Part shown: positions 35,738 through 43,016 of the stretch, in pieces
Layout: each line of letters starts with the position of its first letter
Numbering within the stretch: position 1 is the first letter of the stretch
Assembly: GCA_040219235.1 (NCBI GenBank)
Contig: JAVJSV010000016.1
Span: 62,001 to 126,000 of the forward strand
Origin: Rhodospirillaceae bacterium
GTDB taxonomy: Bacteria > Pseudomonadota > Alphaproteobacteria > Rhodospirillales > Rhodospirillaceae
Direction of reading: 5' to 3'
Length of the DNA: 64,000 nt
Program-made: the position numbers and the translations under genes
Notes under the pieces: model-generated
Databases searched by the model: none
What the model saw: the letters and a program-made list of their open reading frames with translations, nothing else
What the model was told of the DNA's origin: nothing

Positions 35738-36775
35738 ATGAGTTCCGAACCGAAGATGAACACGCAATGGGTTCTGGCTGAACGGCCGGTAGACCGCGCG
35801 GTCCGGAAAACGGACTTCAGGCTTCAGGAAACACCGATTCCAAAGCCCAAAAAGGGCGAGTTCGTCATCCGGGTGATTTATGCCTCTCTGGCCCCGGTGA
35901 TGCGGTTTTACATGCTTGATGGCGCTGGGATCGAAGCCCCACTTGAGATTGGCGAGGTGATGCGCGGTCGTGGTGTTGGGCAGGTGGTCAGTTCTAAGAA
36001 CCCAGATTACGTCGCCGGAGACATCGTCCACGGCAAGATGGGCTGGCAAGAATACGCGGTTGCCGACGGCTCAGACTACTATCTGATGTTTAAGGTCAAT
36101 CAGCGCGTTGTGCCGGTTTCAACGGCACTCGGTGTATTGGGTATGACAGGTTTTACGGCCTATTTCGGGCTGTTTGACATTGGCAAACCCAAGGCTGGCG
36201 AGACGGTTCTGGTGTCGGGCGCGGCAGGCGGTGTTGGTTCTAATGTGGGGCAAATAGCCAAGATCAGAGGCTGCAAAACCGTTGGCATCGCGGGCTCGCA
36301 CGAGAAGTGTAAGCTGCTGACGGAACGCCTTGGCTACGATGCCGCGATCAATTATCGCGATGGCGATATAGGCGCGCAGATGGATCAAACCTGCCCCAAG
36401 GGGATTGATGTGTTTTTCGACAATGTGGGCGGCGAAATCCTTGATGAAGGTTTGGCCCGGATCAACAAATACGCGCGGGTTGTGTCCTGCGGACAGATCA
36501 GTCAGTACATTGGTGATGGTAGCCCGCGACCTCTCAAAAATGCATATAAAATCGGGCGTCTCAATGCTCTGATGCAGGGCTTCCTGATTTACGACTATGC
36601 GCCACGTTTTGCTGAGGCCGAAAACGATATGGTGCAGTGGATCAACGAGGGGCGTTTGACCTATCAGGAAGATATTCTGGATGGCATCGAGCGGATGCCT
36701 GAAGCTCTGATCCGGCTGTATGACAGCAAAAACCAGGGCAAGCAGCTGGTGAGAATTAGTCCCGATCCGTTCTAA
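35738..36775 (+). CDS. NADP-dependent medium-chain oxidoreductase (alkenal/curcumin reductase type)
   Basis: A 345-residue zinc-free MDR enzyme. It shows YASLAPVMRFYM, MRGRGVGQVV, the nucleotide-binding loop VSGAAGGVGSNVGQIAK (AxxGxxG type), DVFFDNVGGEILDE and the C-terminal MPEALIRLY. Family members reduce alpha,beta-unsaturated ketones and aldehydes with NADPH. A second ATG at 35756 gives a start closer to the family norm (MNTQWVLAERP). It probably shares the transcript with the OsmC fusion, which suggests a detoxification role. Confidence 0.9.
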   Translation: MSSEPKMNTQWVLAERPVDRAVRKTDFRLQETPIPKPKKGEFVIRVIYASLAPVMRFYMLDGAGIEAPLEIGEVMRGRGVGQVVSSKNPDYVAGDIVHGKMGWQEYAVADGSDYYLMFKVNQRVVPVSTALGVLGMTGFTAYFGLFDIGKPKAGETVLVSGAAGGVGSNVGQIAKIRGCKTVGIAGSHEKCKLLTERLGYDAAINYRDGDIGAQMDQTCPKGIDVFFDNVGGEILDEGLARINKYARVVSCGQISQYIGDGSPRPLKNAYKIGRLNALMQGFLIYDYAPRFAEAENDMVQWINEGRLTYQEDILDGIERMPEALIRLYDSKNQGKQLVRISPDPF

Positions 36776-36791
36776 TTAAGTTCAGTTTTTT

Positions 36792-36984
36792 GGCCCCCCC
36801 CCTCGGTTCGAGATTTTCTGTTGGGGCTCTCCCCCTTGGAACGAGATTTTCTTGTTGGGGCTCTCCCCTTGGTTCGAGCCCATGCACGACTGGTTCCTTA
36901 TTAACGAGCCCATGCACGTATGATTGGGGGAACGAGCCCATGGAACTGCCTCGGCCCACCCCCTTGGAACGAGCCCATGCATAA
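36792..36984. repeat. Array of about six imperfect ~30-bp intergenic repeats
   Basis: The gap between the oxidoreductase stop and the CopD-like gene carries repeated blocks. On the plus strand the core is CCCCTTGG followed by TTCGAG or AACGAG, then either ATTTTCTGTTGGGGCTCT or CCCATGCA. Six units with the CGAG core are at about 36805, 36840, 36874, 36904, 36931 and 36968. Two units contain GGGG-CTCT-CCCC, which can fold into a short hairpin. The units vary in length and order like a degenerating mosaic. No protein-coding reading is convincing here. The array lies between convergent genes, so it could end transcription from both sides. Confidence 0.75.
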
Positions 36985-37021
36985 TAAAGTTACCCGTTAG
37001 CAAAATTACGTGCTGGCAAAG

Positions 37022-37480
37022 TTACCCAGCGGCACCCCAGACGGCGACAACGATGGTCAGGATGCCAAGTGCTAAATTGGTGGCAACGATTTTGCGGACT
37101 TTCTGCAGAATCTGGCCTGCGGTGGCGAAATCGCGCGCATCGGCGGCCATCTTAAAGGCGCGGAAAGGACCGTGATTGAGATAGAAAAAGAGCCCGGTCA
37201 TGATCAAGGCCAGGGTGAACATGGTGTCCACATGGGCACCCGCGCTGCCAAAGCCCGAGAGCACAAAGAACATCATGTGAATGCCCGTGGCCCAGAGAAT
37301 GATGACGGTCACGGCAACCCAGCGGAGGAATTTCTGTAGGGTTCTGCGCCACAAGGGCAGGGCTTCTTCCGGCGGAACCCCAGCCATGGAGGGCCGCAGC
37401 GCCATGTAGGCAAAGAACATTCCGCCCACCCAAATCACGGCGGCGAGGGTATGAAGGGTATTGGATAGGTTCCACAGCAT
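37022..37480 (-). CDS. Small CopD-like membrane protein
   Basis: A 152-residue protein with about four membrane helices and an N-terminal LHTLAAVIWVGGMFFAYMALR typical of CopD/DUF-type b-haem or copper-resistance membrane proteins. The His in LHTLA and the His in TGIHMMFF could be ligands. The substrate is unknown. Its 3' end runs into the repeat array. It is divergent from the SnoaL-like gene over about 150 bases, which are A+T-rich in the middle and probably hold promoters. Confidence 0.8.
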   Translation of the reverse strand: MLWNLSNTLHTLAAVIWVGGMFFAYMALRPSMAGVPPEEALPLWRRTLQKFLRWVAVTVIILWATGIHMMFFVLSGFGSAGAHVDTMFTLALIMTGLFFYLNHGPFRAFKMAADARDFATAGQILQKVRKIVATNLALGILTIVVAVWGAAG

Positions 37481-37629
37481 GGCAACAGGCTCCTAGCGGT
37501 CATATTCAACAGGGGTCTTAATTTTAAATTTTAAACGTCTATTGCAGTATTAGGCGTGGTCGCCGTGTGCAGCAAGGTTAAGATGCACGATGTTCAAAAT
37601 GGTATGCTGATCTATTTGGGAGAACGTCT

Positions 37630-38160
37630 GTGCGCAGATTGACGGCGGTTTTTGTATTTCTACTGGGCGGTCTGAGCAGCGCTGCCGCGGCCACCGAAAT
37701 CCATTGTGATGGCCAGGAAGAAAACCTGAGTCGTTATCTGGCGCTATTTGAGGTCTTGTTTGTGCAGCGGGATGGCAGCCGCGCCGGCGAGTTCTATGCA
37801 GATGAATTCATTACTCACAACAGTGATGCCAATGGGGCAGGGAAGGTTATTGGCCGTCCGGCCCAGCTTGAGCGGATGTTTAATGCGTCGAAACAGGCCT
37901 CGCCAGACCGGGTTTTGGTGAATGACCTGATCATTTGCAAAGACGATATGGTATCGACCCGGATGACCGTATCTGGCACGCAGACGGGTGTGATGATGGG
38001 CGCGCCAGCAACGGGCCGGAAATTTCAGTTCACGGCGATGGATATTTTCCGGTTTGAGGACGGCAAGGTGTTGGAGCGGTGGGGCAATGCGGATCATCTT
38101 GTGCTGATCCGGCAGTTGGGCCTGGACGTTGACCTCGCATTGCAACCCATTTCCGACTGA
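37630..38160 (+). CDS. Secreted SnoaL/NTF2-like protein
   Basis: A 176-residue protein with a signal peptide (about 1-20, ending AAAA-TEI) and a SnoaL-like NTF2-fold domain. The motifs DEFITHNS and VMMGAPATGRKFQFTAMDIFRFEDGKVLERW are typical of the ester-cyclase-like subgroup. Enzymes of this fold have many substrates, so no reaction is assigned. It starts at GTG after GGGAGAA. Downstream, CCGACTGACAGT (38153-38164) and CCGACTGACAAT (38179-38190) form a near-perfect 12-base direct repeat. Confidence 0.82.
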   Translation: MRRLTAVFVFLLGGLSSAAAATEIHCDGQEENLSRYLALFEVLFVQRDGSRAGEFYADEFITHNSDANGAGKVIGRPAQLERMFNASKQASPDRVLVNDLIICKDDMVSTRMTVSGTQTGVMMGAPATGRKFQFTAMDIFRFEDGKVLERWGNADHLVLIRQLGLDVDLALQPISD

Positions 38161-38281
38161 CAGTGCCGATTAACAGTACCGACTGACAATATCCAAACGC
38201 CTGACTGAGGTTTGTCTGATTGTTAAACATCTATTCTCGCTTTGGGGCCGTATAGAATGCGACCCTAATAGGAGAATATGA

Positions 38282-39376
38282 ATGCAATGCCCTGAGTGTG
38301 AATCCTTTGTTGATATTTCGTTTCCTGAGACGGACCTCATATTTTGGCTACCCTTGGAATATTCCCATGAAAAGGTGATGTCGCTGTTGCAAGAGAGCAA
38401 TTTCAAGTATGAAGTGCTTGAGCCGCAAGTTATTCGGGCGTCGCTGACAACGTCCTCTCTCAATCCGTTTCTGATTCAAATCGGCGGCACGCTGACCGGG
38501 CAGGAACAGCGCGGCTCAAATGCCCTGGCGCTGCCCAGAGGCACGAAGCCAGATTTTCGTAATCTGGCCCGCACGATGACGTTGGAGCGTATGGTGGGGC
38601 TGTCGGGTGGGCAGTGGCTGCAACACCTGATTCAAGAAGACCGGTTTACATCTTTTTTTCAGCCCATCATCTGGGCCGAAACCGGCGAACTGAAAGGGTA
38701 TGAAGCCCTCTTTCGGGGCATGGAACCTGACGGCAGTATTTTGTCGCCAGGATACATCTTCGACACAGCAGAAACAGCTGGCATGATGTTCCAGGTCGAC
38801 CTGGCGGGACGGCGGTCTGCGGTGCAAAACGCCGCGAAGCAAAGCATTGGCGATGCAAAATTGTTTATCAATTTCAATCCGACGGCGATCTATGACCCGT
38901 CTTATTGTTTGCGCACCACGGTGTCTGCGTGTGAGGAACTTGGGCTGAGGCCAGGACAAATTGTATTTGAGGTGACGGAAACGGATGAAGTGACCGACGT
39001 TAATCATCTGCGAGGCATCCTCAAATTTTACCGCAAAGCCGGGTTCCGCGTGGCGCTCGACGATGTCGGTGCGGGCTACGCGGGCCTCAATTTGCTGAGA
39101 GATTTAGAGCCCGATTATATGAAGATCGACCGGCATCTGATCATCGATATTGATGCCGACGATTTTAAGCAAAATATCGTTCAGCATCTGATTTCCATGG
39201 CCCACCGTCAAAGAATTAAAGTGATCGCTGAAGGCATTGAGACCCAGGCCGAGAGTGAGTGGTTAAAGGACGCCGGTGTCGATTTGGTGCAAGGATATTA
39301 CTATGCCCGCCCAAGCGCTGAACTTCTGAGCAATGAGCAAAAGACCTCTGTCAGAGAGATTTTCAAACACCAGTGA
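38282..39376 (+). CDS. EAL-domain cyclic-di-GMP phosphodiesterase
   Basis: A 364-residue protein. Residues about 1-110 are an N-terminal region beginning MQCPEC with no domain I recognise. Residues about 115-360 form an EAL domain with all catalytic motifs: YEALFRG, INFNPTAI, FEVTETD, ALDDVGAGYAGL, YMKIDRHLI, AEGIETQAE and VQGYYYARP. The enzyme should hydrolyse c-di-GMP to pGpG. There is no GGDEF domain and no membrane helix. It converges on the sulfotransferase-like gene, overlapping its end by 14 bases. Confidence 0.92.
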   Translation: MQCPECESFVDISFPETDLIFWLPLEYSHEKVMSLLQESNFKYEVLEPQVIRASLTTSSLNPFLIQIGGTLTGQEQRGSNALALPRGTKPDFRNLARTMTLERMVGLSGGQWLQHLIQEDRFTSFFQPIIWAETGELKGYEALFRGMEPDGSILSPGYIFDTAETAGMMFQVDLAGRRSAVQNAAKQSIGDAKLFINFNPTAIYDPSYCLRTTVSACEELGLRPGQIVFEVTETDEVTDVNHLRGILKFYRKAGFRVALDDVGAGYAGLNLLRDLEPDYMKIDRHLIIDIDADDFKQNIVQHLISMAHRQRIKVIAEGIETQAESEWLKDAGVDLVQGYYYARPSAELLSNEQKTSVREIFKHQ

Positions 39377-40298
39377 ATTTTACTTTGATGGAGTTTGGCG
39401 CAATTCTTGTTAGAGACTTTTTGACGCCATTTAAATCCTGCGTTGAGGCGGGGATCACGTCAATTAAGCCGTTAGATTTGCGAAGAAGAACGTCAACGTG
39501 GTCAGACCTAGAGCGATGTTTAACGGAGTTCAAAAAGTTGGGTTGAGACTCTAACTGCCTCAACAATACGTTGTCGTATTGATTAACCTCATCCGAGAAA
39601 CCTTTGATTTTTTTCCTGATAGTTGAGGAGATGTCAGACCTAGCTTGGTTGGAGACTTGATAAAGTAAGTCGTTTTGACTGTATGTTTCAAGCAGCACAG
39701 AGACCAAATCGTCAAGACGTTCAGTTTTGCAAATTGCCATGAATTTTTTAGAGTTTGTTAGCGCCCGTTCAAATGTGCTCTCATCTACAGGTGAAGTTAA
39801 ATCTGTGTCTCCAGCAAATTGCCGGGTCATCGGATTTGCGATGAGTTTGCCGCTTTCAAAAAGGGATTCGATGCTGTCCTCAACGCTCCAGCCACCCTTA
39901 TGAGATCCAAATATGTAGTGAGATATGAGTCTTTCTGCCGGATTTCTGACAACTGATATCCAATTTGTGTGATCAGTTTTAAAGGGTGGCATGCCAAAGG
40001 GTATATGCCCTGAAGCAGACATAAATGAGTCAATGCCTGCGTTCAGCTGTGTTGTTGTTTCGGGTTTATCTTGTCCAAGGAATTGTTGGTAAAGGGTGCC
40101 TTGAACGTTAACAAACTGACCGTCACCTTTTTGACTCAAGGCCAGGAGTATAGTGCGCAAACTTGTGCCGCCCGATCTTGGAACATGCATAAAAACGATG
40201 GGTCTACGAGGATCGTTTTCATCAGTTTTGGCGGTCTTTGCGCGACGCACATATCGAAATTCTTCGGTGTTGCTTCGAGCTTTATTGGGAAGCGGCAT
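39363..40298 (-). CDS. Sulfotransferase-family protein
   Basis: A 311-residue protein from the ATG at 40298 (a TTG at 40352 would add 18 residues). The PAPS 5'-phosphosulfate loop is recognisable as FMHVPRSGGTSLRTIL, and a 3'-phosphate-type segment as SVVRNPAERLISHYIFG. Family members sulfate carbohydrates or peptides. The acceptor is unknown. The gene is visibly more A+T-rich than its neighbours, which suggests transfer. Its last codons overlap the 3' end of the EAL gene on the other strand. Confidence 0.8.
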   Translation of the reverse strand: MPLPNKARSNTEEFRYVRRAKTAKTDENDPRRPIVFMHVPRSGGTSLRTILLALSQKGDGQFVNVQGTLYQQFLGQDKPETTTQLNAGIDSFMSASGHIPFGMPPFKTDHTNWISVVRNPAERLISHYIFGSHKGGWSVEDSIESLFESGKLIANPMTRQFAGDTDLTSPVDESTFERALTNSKKFMAICKTERLDDLVSVLLETYSQNDLLYQVSNQARSDISSTIRKKIKGFSDEVNQYDNVLLRQLESQPNFLNSVKHRSRSDHVDVLLRKSNGLIDVIPASTQDLNGVKKSLTRIAPNSIKVKFTGV

Positions 40299-40420
40299 GT
40301 TTTTATTTCTACCCGGCGAAAGATTAGCTTTCCTAGCGCCGAACCTTAGCAAGGTTCAAGCGCCGGACGGGATATATTGTTGACCAGAGCTCGTTTTAAA
40401 ACGGGTCTTTATTGGTAAGT

Positions 40421-40458
40421 GTGCTCAGCACTGAATTGGCAAAAGTGCTCAGTACTGA
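40421..40458. repeat. Paired direct repeat upstream of the sulfotransferase-like gene
   Basis: GTGCTCAGCACTGA (40421-40434) and GTGCTCAGTACTGA (40445-40458) differ by one base and are 24 bases apart, start to start. The first contains GTGCTCAGCAC, an 11-base palindrome. A palindrome CGTTTTAAAACG lies at 40392-40403. Both are in the gap between the membrane-protein stop (40523) and the sulfotransferase start, so they could be operator or terminator elements. No gene is seen in the gap. Confidence 0.45.
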
Positions 40459-40522
40459 CTCGTCATGGCACCATCGTCCGCGCCGTCATAAGTGAGGAAA
40501 CTGCTTTGTCTTACGATTAAGG

Positions 40523-40831
40523 CTAAACGGCTAACAGGAGCATAACTGTCAGACCAGCTATGAAGACTGCTGCTGCCACTAAAGAAGCGCCTAGGCTTAT
40601 AAGAGTTGCCAATGCCTGACTGTTCCATGATGGATTATCAAATATCTCAGAAACCAGCCGCCACGCTGGGGCTGAACTGCGCGCAAGATAGCGTGCGACC
40701 GTCGCGCCGATGCCGCGGCGATGGGTTGTCTTGAAGGCATCGAGGGTGCGTGCCTTTGCGGTAGCCCGTCGCGCAGGGCGAGGGGCAGGGACATCCAGGG
40801 CCAGCAGGCTTTCAAGATCAACATCACGCAT
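40523..40831 (-). CDS. Small single-pass membrane protein, candidate anti-sigma factor
   Basis: A 102-residue protein with a hydrophilic basic N-terminal part (MRDVDLESLLALDVPAPRP, then Arg/Lys-rich) and one C-terminal membrane helix (about 78-101). Its start overlaps the end of the sigma-factor gene by 8 bases, so it is translationally coupled to it. Small membrane partners encoded directly after ECF sigma genes are usually their anti-sigma factors. No zinc-binding anti-sigma motif is present, so the role is inference. Confidence 0.7.
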   Translation of the reverse strand: MRDVDLESLLALDVPAPRPARRATAKARTLDAFKTTHRRGIGATVARYLARSSAPAWRLVSEIFDNPSWNSQALATLISLGASLVAAAVFIAGLTVMLLLAV

Positions 40832-41435
40832 GGGTGGGCCTCGCAGTGTCGTCCGGCTGTAAGGTGCCGCTCAAGATTTTCCGGGCCTCATGAATACGCC
40901 AAGACACTGTGGTTTCGGCGCAACCTAGTGTATCAGCGGCTTCGCGGTGGCTGAGACCGTCGCGAAAGACCAGCAGCACAGCCGCTTTGATTTTGCGCGG
41001 GAGCTGATCAATCAGCCCCAGGGTTTCCCGTGCCGCGGCCTGACGCTCGGGAGAGGGCGTATTGGCGACCATATCGAACCCCTCGGGCAGGGGGCGCTCG
41101 TGCTTGCGGTAGGCTTTGCGCAACCAATCCTTGGCCGTGTTCTGGGTTAGGCGGTACAGCCACGTGGTGAATTTCGCCTCAAATTTATAGGTATGGAGCT
41201 TACGGGCCATTTTGATGCAGGTGTCTTGGGCGATGTCTTCCGCATCGGATCGGTTGCGGATCATCTGAAAGGCGATGCGGTAGATCAGCTCGTAGTGCTG
41301 ATCGAACAGAACGGTGAAGGCGTTGTGGTCACCTGCGATGGCAGATTTAAGCAGGTCTGACTCAGGTGAAAACTCTACACTCCCGCTGTCGGCGGGCTGC
41401 TCTGGATATGGCTCGTATGGCACCTTCTCCGGCAT
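40824..41435 (-). CDS. ECF-family RNA polymerase sigma factor
   Basis: A 203-residue sigma-70 family member. Region 2 (about 35-105) contains YRIAFQMIRNRSDAEDIAQDT and FTTWLYRLTQNTAKDWLRK. Region 4 (about 135-190) contains IDQLPRKIKAAVLLVFRDGLSHREAADTLG, followed by AETTVSWRIHEARKILSG. The N-terminal extension of ~30 residues is acidic and Pro-rich. The ATG at 41435 follows AAGGGAGAG. It is transcribed towards the overlapping candidate anti-sigma gene. Confidence 0.93.
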   Translation of the reverse strand: MPEKVPYEPYPEQPADSGSVEFSPESDLLKSAIAGDHNAFTVLFDQHYELIYRIAFQMIRNRSDAEDIAQDTCIKMARKLHTYKFEAKFTTWLYRLTQNTAKDWLRKAYRKHERPLPEGFDMVANTPSPERQAAARETLGLIDQLPRKIKAAVLLVFRDGLSHREAADTLGCAETTVSWRIHEARKILSGTLQPDDTARPTHA

Positions 41436-41460
41436 CTGTGCTCTCCCTTCAGTATAGGGA

Positions 41461-41574
41461 CGTGATAGAGCGTGATAGCCTTGGGTGAATTTGTGGCTTT
41501 TTTCAGGTCAACATAATTGAATTAATATTATTCATATAAAACAATAAGATATTTATTTTTTCTCATGTAAAAAA
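41461..41574 (-). promoter_or_regulatory. A+T-rich control region upstream of the ECF sigma gene
   Basis: The gap between dadA and the sigma gene contains a very A+T-rich run (about 41508-41574). Closer to the sigma start are two direct repeats of CGTGATAG (41461-41468 and 41471-41478), one helical turn apart, as expected for a regulator dimer site. No gene is seen here. The role is inferred from position only. Confidence 0.4.
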
Positions 41575-42834
41575 TTAGCTATAAAAGCGATCTAACCCAA
41601 GTCCATCCAGGTCGATTTCTGGCGTGCGGCCAGAGATGAGATCGGCCAGCGCCTGCGCTGCGCCGCAGGCCATCGTCCATCCCAGGGTGCCATGGCCGGT
41701 GTTGAGGAATAGATTTGCATAGGATGTGCCGCCGATAATGGGCACGGAATCAGGTGTGGCGGCTCTAAGACCGCACCAGGGTTCGATTTGAGAATAGTCC
41801 GCAGCTTTGGGAAACAGCGATTGGGTGTCTTGGATGATGGGAGCCAGGCGGCGTGGATTGAGGGATTTATCCCAACCGGCTAGTTCTGCCGTGCCAGCGG
41901 CCCGCAAACGGTCGCCCAGACGCGTAACAACGATGAACTTGCTTTCGTCGGTAATGCTGCGGCTGGGCGCGGCGGGGGCGGCGGTGATGGCCGTTGTGAG
42001 CGAGTATCCCTTGGCAGGGTAAATCGGCACATCCAGACCTAATGGCCGCAGGAGCCGGGGTGTTTCACTGGCCAAGCAGACCACATAGGCATCCGCTTCG
42101 AGGGTGCCCTGATCTGTGGCGAGGCCCGTAATCTCGCGGTTGCGGGTGACTAGTGCCCTGACCGACGTGCCATAGCGGAAGGTGACGTTAGAGTCAGAAG
42201 CCACTTTTGCCAGCGCCTGGCTGAACAGCTGGGCATCACCGGTTTCATCATCTGGACTGAGCACGCCGCCAACCAAAGTTGTTCGCGCGTCGGCCAGGGC
42301 TGGTTCTTCGGCTAAGACCCCGTCGTGATCCAATATTGTTTGAGGAAAGCCCAAATCGGTCAGCTTTCTAGCCATTTCCTGGCCTTTTGCGGCGGCCTGT
42401 TGATCGCGGTAAATGTAGAGGATGCCGCCGGTGCTTTGGTCATACTGCAGGTTATAGCGCTGCCTGAGGGCTCCTAGCACCGTCCGGCTATAAGTGGCGA
42501 CACGCAGGGCGCGTTCGAAATTAGTCGCTGAACGTGCCGTTGTGCAGTTGGCCAGAAACCTCAAACCCCAACGCCACAGGGCTGGATCCCATCTTAGGGG
42601 TTTAAACAGCAGCGGTGCGTCGGCCTGAAACATCCACTTAAACGCCTGAAACGGCATCGCCGGCGACGCCCAGGGGGCGGCATGGGTGGCCGAGACCTGA
42701 CCGCCATTGGCGAAGCTGGTTTCCTGGGCGGCGCTGTTCTGGCGATCAATCACCACAACGTCATGCCCCGCCACGCTAAGCGCTTGTGCGGTTGTGATGC
42801 CGATCACGCCAGCGCCGAGGACCACCACCTTCAT
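41575..42834 (-). CDS. dadA: D-amino acid dehydrogenase, DadA family
   Basis: A 419-residue FAD enzyme that oxidatively deaminates D-amino acids and passes electrons to the respiratory chain. The N-terminal dinucleotide motif VVVLGAGVIGITTAQ lies at residues 3-17, and FANGGQVSATHAAPWASP, YPAKGYSLT and LNTGHGTLGWTMACG are family motifs. The ATG at 42834 is preferred to a GTG at 42843, which lies inside the AGGTGG ribosome binding site. It is divergent from the NAD(P)HX enzyme gene across 182 bases that hold no gene. Confidence 0.92.
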   Translation of the reverse strand: MKVVVLGAGVIGITTAQALSVAGHDVVVIDRQNSAAQETSFANGGQVSATHAAPWASPAMPFQAFKWMFQADAPLLFKPLRWDPALWRWGLRFLANCTTARSATNFERALRVATYSRTVLGALRQRYNLQYDQSTGGILYIYRDQQAAAKGQEMARKLTDLGFPQTILDHDGVLAEEPALADARTTLVGGVLSPDDETGDAQLFSQALAKVASDSNVTFRYGTSVRALVTRNREITGLATDQGTLEADAYVVCLASETPRLLRPLGLDVPIYPAKGYSLTTAITAAPAAPSRSITDESKFIVVTRLGDRLRAAGTAELAGWDKSLNPRRLAPIIQDTQSLFPKAADYSQIEPWCGLRAATPDSVPIIGGTSYANLFLNTGHGTLGWTMACGAAQALADLISGRTPEIDLDGLGLDRFYS

Positions 42835-43016
42835 TGGGGCCACCTGTATTGCTGGTGGTCTGTCGTTCCGGATTTGAGGGTATGAGGCTGAGACATTATC
42901 ACTTCGGACGTTATCACTCTATTTTCAGGCGATGTATAGACGATCCTAGGTCTCGGTGCCATGCTATGAAACGCAGGTCTAATCTGATCACAACAAGTAA
43001 ATAGTCAACTATTTAA

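Noticed and set aside
36792-36984. CRISPR array
   Set aside because: Repeat units vary in sequence and length, there are no uniform unique spacers, and no cas gene is present.
36756-37003. Two minus-strand frames with repeated peptides such as HGLVPRG and ENLVPRG
   Set aside because: The peptide repeats are a direct translation of the intergenic DNA repeats, there is no ribosome binding site, and one frame runs into the 3' end of the oxidoreductase gene.
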